Shown here one piece after another: positions 7,142 to 14,966 of a stretch of 22,605 bases of DNA (positions within the stretch are counted from its first letter, which is position 1; each line of letters opens with the position of its first letter). A program made the translations under genes and the position numbers. The notes under the pieces were generated by a model, which saw only the letters and a list, made by a program, of their open reading frames with translations, was not told the origin of the DNA and searched no databases. The stretch comes from Clostridiales bacterium (GTDB lineage Bacteria; Bacillota; Clostridia; Oscillospirales; Oscillospiraceae): the NCBI GenBank assembly GCA_021203685.1, contig JAJQAS010000212.1, forward strand, positions 1 to 22,605. The letters run 5' to 3'.

Positions 7142-9830
7142 CGTTCTTGGTTCCTCCTGCGTTCTGGTCCGCTTTTTCCGTTTCCTTCTGGGGTTTTTTC
7201 TCCCGTGACGCAGCTTCCTCTGCTTTTTCCGCTTCCTTCTGCAGCTTTTCCTCCCGCGCCGCAACTTCCTCCGGCACGGTGGTCATCAGGTCGTAGAGCC
7301 TTCCCTTCGGGAATTTATCCCGCACAGGGATAATCGTGCTTCCATAGAACAGAAGCCCTTCGCCGGGACCGCTGTTGGTCACATAGGAGAGCTGGTAAGG
7401 CGAGATATTCAGCTGCTTCGCCAGAATCTGCCGGTCTCCCGCCGCCTGGTTCAGCATCAGGATAAAGTCGCTGTTTTCAAAAATGTTCTCGATTTCCCTG
7501 CTTGCCAGCAAGTCCTTCACGTTCTGCGTTACGCCTGTCGGGATACCGCCCCATTTACGGAACCTCTTCCAGATTTCCACGCTGTACGCCGCCGTCTGTT
7601 CTTCTTTCAGAAGCAGATGAAATTCGTCGATGTAATAGCGCGTGGACTTGTTACTGTTCCGGTTGATGGTGACACGGTTCCAGACCTGATCCTGTACGAT
7701 CAGCATCCCCAGCTTTTTCAGCTGTTTGCCAAGCTCCTTGATGTCGAAGCAGACAATCCGGCTGTCCAGTTTTACGTTGGTCTGGTGGTTGAACACCTTC
7801 AGGGAGCCGTTGACGTAAATCTCCAAAGCCGTTGCAATCTTCTTTGCCTCCGGCTCGTCCTGTGCTTCCAGACAGGTATGCAGCTCCCCAAGAATCGGCA
7901 TATTTTCCGGCACCGGATTTTCAAAATACTTCTGGTACACAATCGGCAGGCATCGGTCAATGACCGACTTCTCCACTGGCCCAAGTCCGTTCCGGCTCCC
8001 CATAATCAGCTCACACAGGGACAAAATAAAATCGGACTTCACACCCAGCGGGTTGTCGTCGTCCGAGTAGTTCATGTTGATGTCCATTGGGTTGATGTAA
8101 TCCTTGCTTGTCGCTGACAGGTGGATGACCTGCCCGCCCAGGGCATGGACAAGGGGATAATACTCACCCTCCGGGTCTCCGATGATAATATCGTCCTTCG
8201 TCACAAAGAACGCATTGGTGATTTCCCGCTTCGCTGCGAACGACTTTCCGGAACCGGGAGTTCCGAGAATCAGGCCGTTCGGGTTTTTCAGCTTCTTGCG
8301 GTCCACCATAATCATGTTGTTGGATAAGGCATTTAAGCCGTAATACAGGGATTCTCCCGGCATGAACAGCTCCTGTGTGGTAAACGGCACGAAAATCGCG
8401 GTTGAAGTTGTCGTCAGCGCCCGCTTGATCGGCACCTGGTTCACACCCAGCGGCAGGCTGCTCATCAGCCCTTCTTCCTGCATGTAATCAAGCCGTCTTA
8501 ACGCACAGTTGTACTTCTGCGCGATGCCGGACATCTGAAATACCGCATCGTCAAGCTCCTGCTTTGTCTTTCCGGTATTCAAAAACAGCACGGTCACAAG
8601 GAACATCCGCTCATTCCGCGACTGCAAATCCTCCAGAAGCCGTTTTGCTTCGCCGCCGTAGGTGTTGAGGTCGGACGGAATTATATCCATGTCGTACCCG
8701 GAACGGACGGCTTTTTTCTGTTCCTCGATCTTCATCCGGTTGATGTCTGTCACCTTGCTTTTTACGAGCTTGATTGCTTTCAGCTGGTCAATCGACTGGA
8801 TATGCAGGTTGATCATCAAATCCTTGTCCACATCCAGAAACTCCGCAAGCATCTTGTCCGTCAGCTCCGGTGCCAGAATCTGCAGGTAGGACGCTGCCCC
8901 ATAGGTAGCTCCCATCATAAAATCTCGCCCGCTCTTAAACTGAAAGCTCTCCGGCGCAATGTAATCTTTGGTGCTAAGCCCCGTCCGCAACAGCTGGTCG
9001 AAGCTGAATTGAAACGGCAGGCGGCTCTCCGGGTTGAAGGTTTCATACATCACCTGCAGGCGCTCCACACCGTTAAGTGGATACGCCTGTACGCCCAGGA
9101 CCTTGAAATTGTTCAAAATATCCGTCTCAATCCGTTCCAGACGCGGCTTCGCTTTTTTCAGGTTCTCCGCTTCAATAGCAAACGTGATGTACTTTGTCTT
9201 CACCAGGCCGTTATTGCCCTTCGCCAGCTGGTCTTTCAACATCTGAGCAAATTCCATGCGTTCCTCATCAAAGGAATCGTTCTGCGGCTCAATCTGAATC
9301 GCAGATTCAAACTCGCCCATGCCGCTCCGATGGTTGATAAAGGAAAACTGGAACCAGATCGTATAATCGAAGTAGTTCAGGAAATCGCACCAGTTCTCGA
9401 AGATTGCGTTTTTATCCTCGTTCTGTGCCAGCTGATAGTTGATGTCGTAGAACCGGATGGTTTTGGAATAAATCTGATCCTGCACCCGACAGATACCGTC
9501 CTTTCCCATCTCCTTGTAGGAAATGGAATCCTGCGCAGACAGGCGTTTTTCCTTTCTTTTCTTCTCCGTGTTCTTTACCGGCTTGCCAGACTTCGCCTTT
9601 CCCGGATTGATGCCTTTAGCAGCGATAGAAGCCGAAGACGGCTTTGCCTTTTTCACGGGCATCGCGGTTAAACGCGCTGCCTGCTTCGCCACTTTCTTCG
9701 CAGCCTTGCGCTTCGCTTTTTCCTGCTTTCTGCGAAGCTTTTCCGCTTTCTTATACTCTTTTTTCATCCTGCGTCTTTCACGTCTGGAAGGTTTGCGGTA
9801 GCCATTCTCACTGTCTTTTCTTTTTGACAC
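7128..9830 (-). CDS. virB4: VirB4-type conjugative transfer ATPase
   Basis: This 900-residue protein is the cytoplasmic ATPase that powers assembly and function of the type IV secretion channel. The first 80 residues are very basic (Lys/Arg/Ala-rich). A CagE/TrbE-VirB4 N-terminal domain follows, then the ATPase core with Walker A GTPGSGKS near residue 527 and Walker B YYIDEFHLLL near 735. Downstream motifs FRKWGGIPTGVTQN and ENSDFILMLNQ fit VirB4. The C-terminal tail is Glu/Lys-rich and probably coiled. I place the start at a GTG (9830), not at the ATG at 9851, because the codons between them are themselves the Shine-Dalgarno sequence AAAGGAGGAGGT, five to eight bases from the GTG. The gene overlaps PrgI by 23 bases and sortase by 14 bases. 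Confidence 0.95.
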   Translation of the reverse strand: MSKRKDSENGYRKPSRRERRRMKKEYKKAEKLRRKQEKAKRKAAKKVAKQAARLTAMPVKKAKPSSASIAAKGINPGKAKSGKPVKNTEKKRKEKRLSAQDSISYKEMGKDGICRVQDQIYSKTIRFYDINYQLAQNEDKNAIFENWCDFLNYFDYTIWFQFSFINHRSGMGEFESAIQIEPQNDSFDEERMEFAQMLKDQLAKGNNGLVKTKYITFAIEAENLKKAKPRLERIETDILNNFKVLGVQAYPLNGVERLQVMYETFNPESRLPFQFSFDQLLRTGLSTKDYIAPESFQFKSGRDFMMGATYGAASYLQILAPELTDKMLAEFLDVDKDLMINLHIQSIDQLKAIKLVKSKVTDINRMKIEEQKKAVRSGYDMDIIPSDLNTYGGEAKRLLEDLQSRNERMFLVTVLFLNTGKTKQELDDAVFQMSGIAQKYNCALRRLDYMQEEGLMSSLPLGVNQVPIKRALTTTSTAIFVPFTTQELFMPGESLYYGLNALSNNMIMVDRKKLKNPNGLILGTPGSGKSFAAKREITNAFFVTKDDIIIGDPEGEYYPLVHALGGQVIHLSATSKDYINPMDINMNYSDDDNPLGVKSDFILSLCELIMGSRNGLGPVEKSVIDRCLPIVYQKYFENPVPENMPILGELHTCLEAQDEPEAKKIATALEIYVNGSLKVFNHQTNVKLDSRIVCFDIKELGKQLKKLGMLIVQDQVWNRVTINRNSNKSTRYYIDEFHLLLKEEQTAAYSVEIWKRFRKWGGIPTGVTQNVKDLLASREIENIFENSDFILMLNQAAGDRQILAKQLNISPYQLSYVTNSGPGEGLLFYGSTIIPVRDKFPKGRLYDLMTTVPEEVAAREEKLQKEAEKAEEAASREKKPQKETEKADQNAGGTKNDGQE

Positions 9831-10233
9831 GCTTACCTCCTCCTTTCGCATTTTTTACCGGTTGGATTTTCCCCGGCTGTTTTCTTCCTGCCGCAGCACT
9901 CTTTGCCACAGCAGAAACATCCATTTCATAAAGATTCTTCGTCTCATATCTGCGGACCGACGGGCGAAGGAAGCGGACGCTGATGAAGTTCATCAAAATC
10001 TGCTCAAAGTGCAGCCCGTCTTTTTCATACATGGCGAACAAAAATTCAGGCAGCATCAAAAGCACCATGCCCGTCGCCGCCCAGCTCGTACCGATATAAT
10101 TCCTCGTCAGGAAATAAAACGGCAGGCCAATGGCGGCTCCGGCAGCGATACAGATGATCTGCCGCAGGGTCAGGTTGAATGCCACCTTGTTCTTGACCGC
10201 CGTAAGGTCTTTTGGGACACTGACATAAGCCAT
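9808..10233 (-). CDS. PrgI family conjugation membrane protein
   Basis: The 141-residue product starts with AYVSVPKDLTAVKNKVAFNL, the usual opening of PrgI-like proteins that stand next to VirB4 in Gram-positive type IV secretion systems. Two transmembrane helices are visible at about 22-43 and 49-69, followed by a cytoplasmic part with RFLRPSVRRYETKN near 87-100 and a very basic Lys/Gly-rich tail. It probably plays the VirB3-like role of tethering VirB4 to the membrane; this is an inference from family and position. The ATG at 10233 has GAAAGGAGAG upstream. It begins 19 bases after the VirB6-like gene and its end overlaps the GTG start of virB4. Confidence 0.9.
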   Translation of the reverse strand: MAYVSVPKDLTAVKNKVAFNLTLRQIICIAAGAAIGLPFYFLTRNYIGTSWAATGMVLLMLPEFLFAMYEKDGLHFEQILMNFISVRFLRPSVRRYETKNLYEMDVSAVAKSAAAGRKQPGKIQPVKNAKGGGKRVKKKRQ

Positions 10234-10252
10234 TTGTCATCTCTCCTTTCTG

Positions 10253-11125
10253 TCAATGTGCGTTAAAGATTGATTTGCTAAGTGAGCCTGTCTTCATTAA
10301 CGTGAAGCACAGAATCACTGTATAGGCCGCTATGCCGAACAACGCCGAGTGCAGGTTATCCGACACAGACATCGTGGATACCAGCACGGCATAAATACCG
10401 ACACAGACCATCATCAGGAATGCCTGGAACGCTAACGCGAACAGCCCCCTGAAATAATTCGTTCCCATCTGGCCCCATTCCCGGTTGGACATGGTGGCGA
10501 AGGGAATCGGTGCAATCGAAGTGTATAAATAAATCTCGATCATACGTCCGTACAAAATCACCGTGATTAAGACGGACATGATCTTCATGCAAAAGCTTAC
10601 GATCAGGGTTTCAAGGACAAGGATTAGCAGTTCCCCCAGCCCCATCGTCGCCATCGTTGCGTCCATCTGCGTAATCGTCTCGCTGATGTCTATTGCCGTG
10701 TCGGTACTGATCACGCCGGCGGCGCTGTTGACCACGCTCTGGCCGAGGTCAAAGACCGCCATTGTAATCGTCCACGTATTGCTGACCAGATACACAGCCA
10801 CCCACATCTTGATGAAATACTTGAAGAACATCCAGGTATCCACGTCATGCAGGTTGTTTCGCTCTGTCAGCATGGTAATCAGCTCGTAGCAGAGGACAAA
10901 TGTGATGATAATTCCGGCGATTGGGACAATCACCGAATTGGACAGGTTATGAACCAGACTGTAAATACTGCTGTTCCAGCCCTGTGGTGTCTGTCCAACC
11001 TGGGTGGCGATCTCACCTGTCTTTTCATTAACATCCGTGAACATCGTCTCCAGGTTGGAATCCACCATCCCCGTCAGAAGCTCCCGCATCCAGTTTTCGA
11101 TTGCTGAAAATAAGTTATCGAACAT
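10253..11125 (-). CDS. VirB6/TrbL-like channel protein (CD1112-like)
   Basis: This 290-residue polytopic membrane protein is the likely inner-membrane channel component. Hydrophobic segments lie at about 64-86, 102-127, 163-192, 226-250 and 260-277. Between the third and fourth stands YTSIAPIPFATMSNREWGQMG, a pattern shared by TrbL/VirB6-like proteins of clostridial conjugative elements. The N-terminus (MFDNLFSAIENWMRELLTGM) is amphipathic and looks like a membrane-associated helix before the first span. The ATG at 11125 has AAAGGGGTG nine bases upstream. It is 28 bases from Maff2 and 19 from PrgI, all in one direction, so the three form a membrane module. Confidence 0.9.
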   Translation of the reverse strand: MFDNLFSAIENWMRELLTGMVDSNLETMFTDVNEKTGEIATQVGQTPQGWNSSIYSLVHNLSNSVIVPIAGIIITFVLCYELITMLTERNNLHDVDTWMFFKYFIKMWVAVYLVSNTWTITMAVFDLGQSVVNSAAGVISTDTAIDISETITQMDATMATMGLGELLILVLETLIVSFCMKIMSVLITVILYGRMIEIYLYTSIAPIPFATMSNREWGQMGTNYFRGLFALAFQAFLMMVCVGIYAVLVSTMSVSDNLHSALFGIAAYTVILCFTLMKTGSLSKSIFNAH

Positions 11126-11153
11126 AATGGATGCACCCCTTTCTTACAGGTGC

Positions 11154-11369
11154 TCAGCTAAACAGGTTAGCGAGCAATGGAATCAGCTGCATACCTATCA
11201 GGATTACACCACCGCCGCTCATCAGCTGCTTAATTCCCTGACTTTTGGCACCCGGATTGTCGTTGCCATAACCTTCCATCAGGTTGATGACGCCCCATAC
11301 GCCGAGGCCAGCCCCGATTGCGATAACCAGTGTCTGCAAAATACTAATTGCGCTTGTGAAAAATTCCAT
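11154..11369 (-). CDS. Maff2 family small membrane protein
   Basis: This 71-residue hydrophobic protein belongs to the Maff2 family, a constant neighbour of the VirB6-like gene in Tn1549/CTn-type elements and possibly a VirB2-like subunit; the function is unproven. It has two membrane helices, ISILQTLVIAIGAGLGVWGVIN and GGVILIGMQLIPLLANLF, joined by the hallmark loop GYGNDNPGAKSQGIKQLM. The frame is open further upstream to a GTG at 11408, but the ATG at 11369 (MEFFTSA) matches the usual start. No good Shine-Dalgarno sequence precedes that ATG. Instead, a small open frame stops at a TGA one base before it, so translation of Maff2 may depend on ribosomes arriving from that frame. Confidence 0.9.
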   Translation of the reverse strand: MEFFTSAISILQTLVIAIGAGLGVWGVINLMEGYGNDNPGAKSQGIKQLMSGGGVILIGMQLIPLLANLFS

Positions 11370-11370
11370 A

Positions 11371-11500
11371 TCATTTACCGTATCTAACCTTTGGGACGGA
11401 CAAGCCACAGAGCCTGTCCTGCACAGATAAAAAAACCGCCGTAATTCCCATGAATACGACGGTCAGCCCAATGTCCTGTTCAGTTAGTTTTTCCTTTCAT
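11371..11500 (-). pseudogene. Possible frameshifted small membrane-protein ORF before Maff2
   Basis: An ATG at 11500 opens only a six-codon frame (MKGKTN, stop at 11480). If one A were missing from the AAA just after that ATG, the reading would become MKEKLTEQDIGLTVVFMG and continue with a hydrophobic segment (GLTVVFMGITAVFLSV) to the TGA at 11371-11373, one base before the Maff2 ATG. The total span is 130 bases, one more than a multiple of three. The sense of the shifted reading and the coupled stop suggest a real small gene that has a one-base insertion or uses a start I cannot identify. I have not recognised a family. It could also be a chance open frame over the hairpin at 11429-11462. 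Confidence 0.35.
11429..11462 (-). terminator. Intrinsic terminator or attenuator upstream of Maff2
   Basis: On the minus strand CCGTCGTA and TACGGCGG pair over eight positions (one G-U), TTC and GAA extend the stem with a bulged T, and the loop is ATGG. Seven T residues follow directly. This is a typical Rho-independent terminator, placed inside the transfer operon between virD4 and the membrane-channel genes. It may reduce or condition expression of everything downstream. Confidence 0.65.
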
Positions 11501-11533
11501 TTTTTTATTTGCCTGTGCAGCGGGCTTTTTCCC

Positions 11534-11674
11534 CTATCCGGCAGGCTCCGCACGGATGGGTGGGAGCATCCGTCTCCAAGACTTTTCTACAGCACCCACG
11601 GTAGTTTCCTCCTCCCATTCAGCTGCGTCCGCGAAGTTGCACTTGCGAACCTGCTTTTTCTTACTCTTCCGCAT
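11534..11674 (-). CDS. Candidate small ORF overlapping the end of virD4
   Basis: An ATG at 11674 inside the last codons of virD4 opens a 46-residue frame beginning MRKSKKKQVRKCNFADA. It has GGAGG nine bases upstream and overlaps the virD4 stop by 14 bases, as expected for translational coupling. The product would be basic at first, then contain AEWEEETTVGAVEKSW. A second frame in the same place, from an ATG at 11618 to a TAA at 11505, encodes 37 residues with five cysteines (GCCRK, PCGAC and RCTGK). At most one of the two is likely real. A 7-bp hairpin (ACGGATG/CATCCGT, 11552-11573) lies inside both. I recognise neither product, and the region may instead act as RNA. Confidence 0.35.
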   Translation of the reverse strand: MRKSKKKQVRKCNFADAAEWEEETTVGAVEKSWRRMLPPIRAEPAG

Positions 11675-13652
11675 CCTCCACATCCTCCGCACCAAATTCC
11701 CACATCTCAAACTCATCATTGACGGACATCTGAAGCTCATGTTTCAGATATTTCTCCACGTCAAAGGTGTTCTTTTCGTCATAATCCGACAGCTCCTTAT
11801 AGCGTTTATGCTTTGTAATGTCGTACTTATCGGATAAGAACGGACGCACACCGCGCAGCTGCAGGATACACTTGTTGCCGTCCATCACCGCCAGCTCGTC
11901 GCGGCTCATCAGCTCATGCCCGGTCTTCTGGTAATTCAGGCCATAGGACCGGCTCTGACCGCGCGTGTCGGATGTGTTGTAAAGATCAATCGTTTCCTTT
12001 CCCAGCGTCTCCGAAATCTCTTTTAAGGTGCTGCTCTCCTTGCCACCGAGGAACAGCATCGTGTCACAGTTGCCGGTAATGGTTTCTGCGGCATCCTTAT
12101 AGAGCGTTTTCAGCTGGCTCTGGGACTGCAAAATAATAGAAGCCGATATTTCACGGCTTCGGATTGTGGCAATCAGCTTATCAAATTTGGGGATCTGGCC
12201 AATGTTCGCAAACTCGTCAAGGAGAAGACGCACATGATATGGAAGCCGTCCGCCATATACATCATCGGCACGGTCACACAGCAGGTTGAACAGCTGTGTG
12301 TACATAATCGCCGCGATAAAGTTAAACGTGTCGTCCGTATCGGAAATGATAACGAACAGCGCTGTCTTCCGGTCACCAACCAGGTCAAGCTCCATTTCAT
12401 CGTAGCTTGTCAGCTCCCGAAGCTCCGCAATGTCGAACGGTGCCAGCCTTGCGCCGCAGGAAATCAGGATGGATTTCGCCGTCTTACCTGCGGCCAGTTT
12501 GTACTTTTTATACTGCCGTACTGCGAAGTGTTCCGGCTTCTGCTCTTCCAGTTCCTCAAACAGCTCATCCACCGGATTTTTAAACTCTTCATCGTCCTCA
12601 CGTGCTTCGCTGGCATTGATAAACTCCAGCAGCGTAGAGAAGTTCTGCTCTTCCTCCGGTGCTTCGTACCAGATATAACCGATCAGCGCACAGTACAGCA
12701 GGCGCTCGGCTTTCACCCAAAAGTCCTCGGAGGATTTTTCTCCCTCGCCCTTCGTATTGGCGATGATGGTATTCACCAGCTTCAAAATATCCTTCTCTGA
12801 ACGGATATACATAAACGGGTTATAGTGCATCGACTTCTTGAAATTGATGGTATTCAGCACCTTAATGGCATAACCACCATTCACAAGCATCCTGCCGCAT
12901 TCGATGATGATTGTCCCTTTCGGGTCCGTGATAACGAAGGATACCTTCTCCGGCATCTGCATCAGGTTCGGTTTCAGATAAAACCGTGTCTTACCGCTGC
13001 CACTGCCGCCGATCACGATAACGTTTTTATTCCTCGCATATTTCGGGAGCCGTGGCCGGCTGCTCATCGTCAGCCGTTCCGTCATAGTCAGAATGATGTT
13101 GTTCTCGAATACCGGATCAATGAACGGTGCGATGTCCTTTGCCGTTCCCCATCGGGCGGAGCCGTATTCCTCGCCCTGCCGGTATTTCTTCGCGTTCTTG
13201 CCTTTGTAGTAGACAACCGCTTTCAAGATCACCACACCCGCCAGCCCGATGCCAAGGTCAAAGAGCTGCAGGCTTGGCAACGGATTGGAAAAAGCAAGAT
13301 TGAAATTTAAGAACAGCACCATGAGCCGTTCCACCGCAGAGCTGCCAACACAGTGCCGGTACAGCCAAGCCTCTTTCTCGATGATGTAAAAGAGGATGAA
13401 ATAGGGGATGTTCCTTGTAAATCTTTTGGATAAAGGAACCTCTTGGAGCTTTTGCTGTACCACGCCTTTTATCTTCGCCCTGTATTTTTCCAGAACCGTT
13501 TTTCCGCTTTTCCCGGATTTACTTTTCTGCTTCGGGGAACCACGGCTCTGGTTTACAACTGCCTGCTTTTTCGGGGTTTCCGCTTTTCCTTTACGGGAAC
13601 CTGATTTCTTCTCTGATATGTTCCCCTGCTTTTTTCTTACATCCCGGCTCAT
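11661..13652 (-). CDS. virD4: VirD4/TraG-type coupling protein
   Basis: This 663-residue ATPase recruits the relaxase-DNA complex to the channel. Residues 1-70 are strongly basic and rich in Lys, Ser and Gly. Hydrophobic segments at about 82-98, 107-123 and 130-148 anchor it in the membrane. The motor domain has Walker A GGSGSGKT (residues 215-222) and Walker B RLLLDEFANIG near 480, followed by SREISASIILQSQSQL and LGGKESSTLKEISE, all typical of TraG/TraD/VirD4. The tail ends in a very acidic EDVEDAEE. The ATG at 13650-13652 shares bases with the TGA of the PcfB frame (ATGA overlap), so the two were coupled originally. The family pairing of PcfB and the coupling protein (PcfC in plasmid pCF10) supports this reading. 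Confidence 0.95.
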   Translation of the reverse strand: MSRDVRKKQGNISEKKSGSRKGKAETPKKQAVVNQSRGSPKQKSKSGKSGKTVLEKYRAKIKGVVQQKLQEVPLSKRFTRNIPYFILFYIIEKEAWLYRHCVGSSAVERLMVLFLNFNLAFSNPLPSLQLFDLGIGLAGVVILKAVVYYKGKNAKKYRQGEEYGSARWGTAKDIAPFIDPVFENNIILTMTERLTMSSRPRLPKYARNKNVIVIGGSGSGKTRFYLKPNLMQMPEKVSFVITDPKGTIIIECGRMLVNGGYAIKVLNTINFKKSMHYNPFMYIRSEKDILKLVNTIIANTKGEGEKSSEDFWVKAERLLYCALIGYIWYEAPEEEQNFSTLLEFINASEAREDDEEFKNPVDELFEELEEQKPEHFAVRQYKKYKLAAGKTAKSILISCGARLAPFDIAELRELTSYDEMELDLVGDRKTALFVIISDTDDTFNFIAAIMYTQLFNLLCDRADDVYGGRLPYHVRLLLDEFANIGQIPKFDKLIATIRSREISASIILQSQSQLKTLYKDAAETITGNCDTMLFLGGKESSTLKEISETLGKETIDLYNTSDTRGQSRSYGLNYQKTGHELMSRDELAVMDGNKCILQLRGVRPFLSDKYDITKHKRYKELSDYDEKNTFDVEKYLKHELQMSVNDEFEMWEFGAEDVEDAEE

Positions 13653-14185
13653 AGCGACTGCCCTCGGTCTTTCTCGTGCGTCTTTTCCCTCTCGCGGTGA
13701 TTCGCCGCACGGTCTTTCGCCAGGGAGAGTTTTTTGCGGATGGATTTCCGCTGGGACTTTTTCATCGAAACCCCGGTGTATTCCTTAAATGCCGCCGTCA
13801 TCACATCCACATCTTTTGCCCTAAAGAACACCAGATAGCGGGGCGGTTCTGTGGACTTGTCTTTTTTCAGGCTGTAGTCAATGACGTATTACCGTGCCAC
13901 CCGCTCAAAGGATTTGATATTCTTATCCGTAATCTCGATATTGGAAAGCTGGCTCCCGTTCTCCATCATCTTTTTTAAGCTCTGCTTTCCACGGGGACTG
14001 GATTTGGATTCCTGTTTTTCCTTTTCTTCTGCCTTTTTTTCTGCCTGCTTCTCCTGCTTTTTCTGGCTTTTGCGCTTTTCCTGCTCAGATAAGAGTTTTT
14101 TCAGCGCCGCTTTCAAAATGTTCCCGGTGATCTTGCCGCCCTTGATACAGAGCGAAATCGTTTTTTCATTCACTTCCTCCTGCAT
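13649..14185 (-). pseudogene. PcfB family (DUF3801) gene interrupted by an in-frame TAA
   Basis: PcfB-type proteins are accessory factors that bring the relaxosome to the coupling protein. The first part reads MQEEVNEKTISLCIKGGKIT, then a Lys/Glu-rich helix, then SNIEITDKNIKSFERVAR, all family-like. It ends at codon 99, a TAA at 13889-13891. The same frame continues without any other stop with YVIDYSLKKDKSTEPPRYLV, then FFRAKDVDVMTAAFKEYTG and a basic tail to the TGA at 13649. In relatives the interrupted position is normally ARKY, so AAA changed to TAA is the simplest explanation. Without the stop the protein would have 178 residues. I see no ribosome binding site that would restart translation of the second half. 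The ATG at 14185 was chosen over a GTG at 14194. The gene overlaps the antirepressor by 20 bases and virD4 by 4. Confidence 0.85.
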
Positions 14186-14948
14186 TTTCCTCACCTTCCT
14201 TCTCCAGCATCGGAAGTATCCCTTCCTCTTTCAGTTTCCCGTAGAGGAACAGCCGTCCTTTCTGCGTCCATTCCGTCTGCATTTTTGTCTCCATCATCCC
14301 ATTCTCTCTGGGAATCACGATGGTTCGGCTATGGGTATAACCCTTGTCCTGGTATCTGGCGTAGAGCACCCACTGCCGTCCGACCCGGTACTGAATGCCC
14401 ATGCTGTACAACTTCCGGTTCAGCGCCACCGCGCTCATGCCGTAATCCTTTGCAATCTGCGTGGTCAGCACCAGTGTCGGAGACTGGAGGACGTAATCCA
14501 CATACCGCGCCTTCGGCTGCAGGCGGCGGATCTGCTGTTCCCGGTCTTCCAGACACAGGCTCAGTTCATTATTTTTCTGCTTGAGCTGTTCCACCGTTTT
14601 ATTTGCCATCTGCAAGGCTCGCGCCATCACCATCTCCGGTGTGTTCCAGGCTTCCTCGACCTGAATAAAATACTGCCGAAACTTCCGTCCGAGTTCCGAG
14701 CGCTGAATCATACAAAGCTCCTTCGCCATCGAAATGGTAAGCGCGTGATCAATCCTCTGTTTCCCCGGAAGACCGTCAGACCTATGGCTCAAAAATGAGC
14801 TATAGTCTTTTCCTTCGACAAATCCGTATTCACACATCCGTGGAAACCAATCCTTGTAAGAAGTTTTAATTTCCAGCGCACTGTGCAGCTCCCGCCCCAT
14901 CACATACGGCTGCTCTCCCTCATAGTTAATCTGTATCAGTTCCTCCAT
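14166..14948 (-). CDS. Phage-type antirepressor (AntA/AntB and KilAC domains)
   Basis: This 260-residue protein has an AntA/AntB-like N-terminal domain (about residues 14-85: GRELHSALEIKTSYKDWFPR, GFVEGKDY, and DHALTISMAKELCMIQRSE). A coiled coil follows (about 108-145). The C-terminal KilAC-like DNA-binding domain (about 145-245) has QIAKDYGMSAVALNRKLYSMG, a helix-turn-helix-like stretch. In phages such proteins relieve repression. Here, between rep and pcfB, the protein may control replication or transfer genes; this is inferred from family and location. The ATG at 14948 has AGGAGGTG eight bases upstream. It starts 18 bases after the rep stop and overlaps the PcfB frame by 20 bases. Confidence 0.88.
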   Translation of the reverse strand: MEELIQINYEGEQPYVMGRELHSALEIKTSYKDWFPRMCEYGFVEGKDYSSFLSHRSDGLPGKQRIDHALTISMAKELCMIQRSELGRKFRQYFIQVEEAWNTPEMVMARALQMANKTVEQLKQKNNELSLCLEDREQQIRRLQPKARYVDYVLQSPTLVLTTQIAKDYGMSAVALNRKLYSMGIQYRVGRQWVLYARYQDKGYTHSRTIVIPRENGMMETKMQTEWTQKGRLFLYGKLKEEGILPMLEKEGEENAGGSE

Positions 14949-14966
14949 CCAGTTTTCACCTCCTGT

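Noticed and set aside
7142..7264. Longer sortase start giving a 41-residue Arg/Lys-rich N-terminus
   Set aside because: That extension is the out-of-frame reading of the virB4 tail; the ATG at 7141 has a good ribosome binding site and leads straight into the membrane anchor.
8802..9671. 289-codon plus-strand open frame
   Set aside because: It is antisense to virB4 and has no independent coding evidence.
13649..13831. Independent 60-codon gene
   Set aside because: It begins at a GTG without ribosome binding site and is in the same frame as PcfB; it is the second half of the interrupted gene.
13881..14798. 305-codon plus-strand open frame
   Set aside because: It is antisense to PcfB and the antirepressor, both with family motifs and upstream ribosome binding sites.
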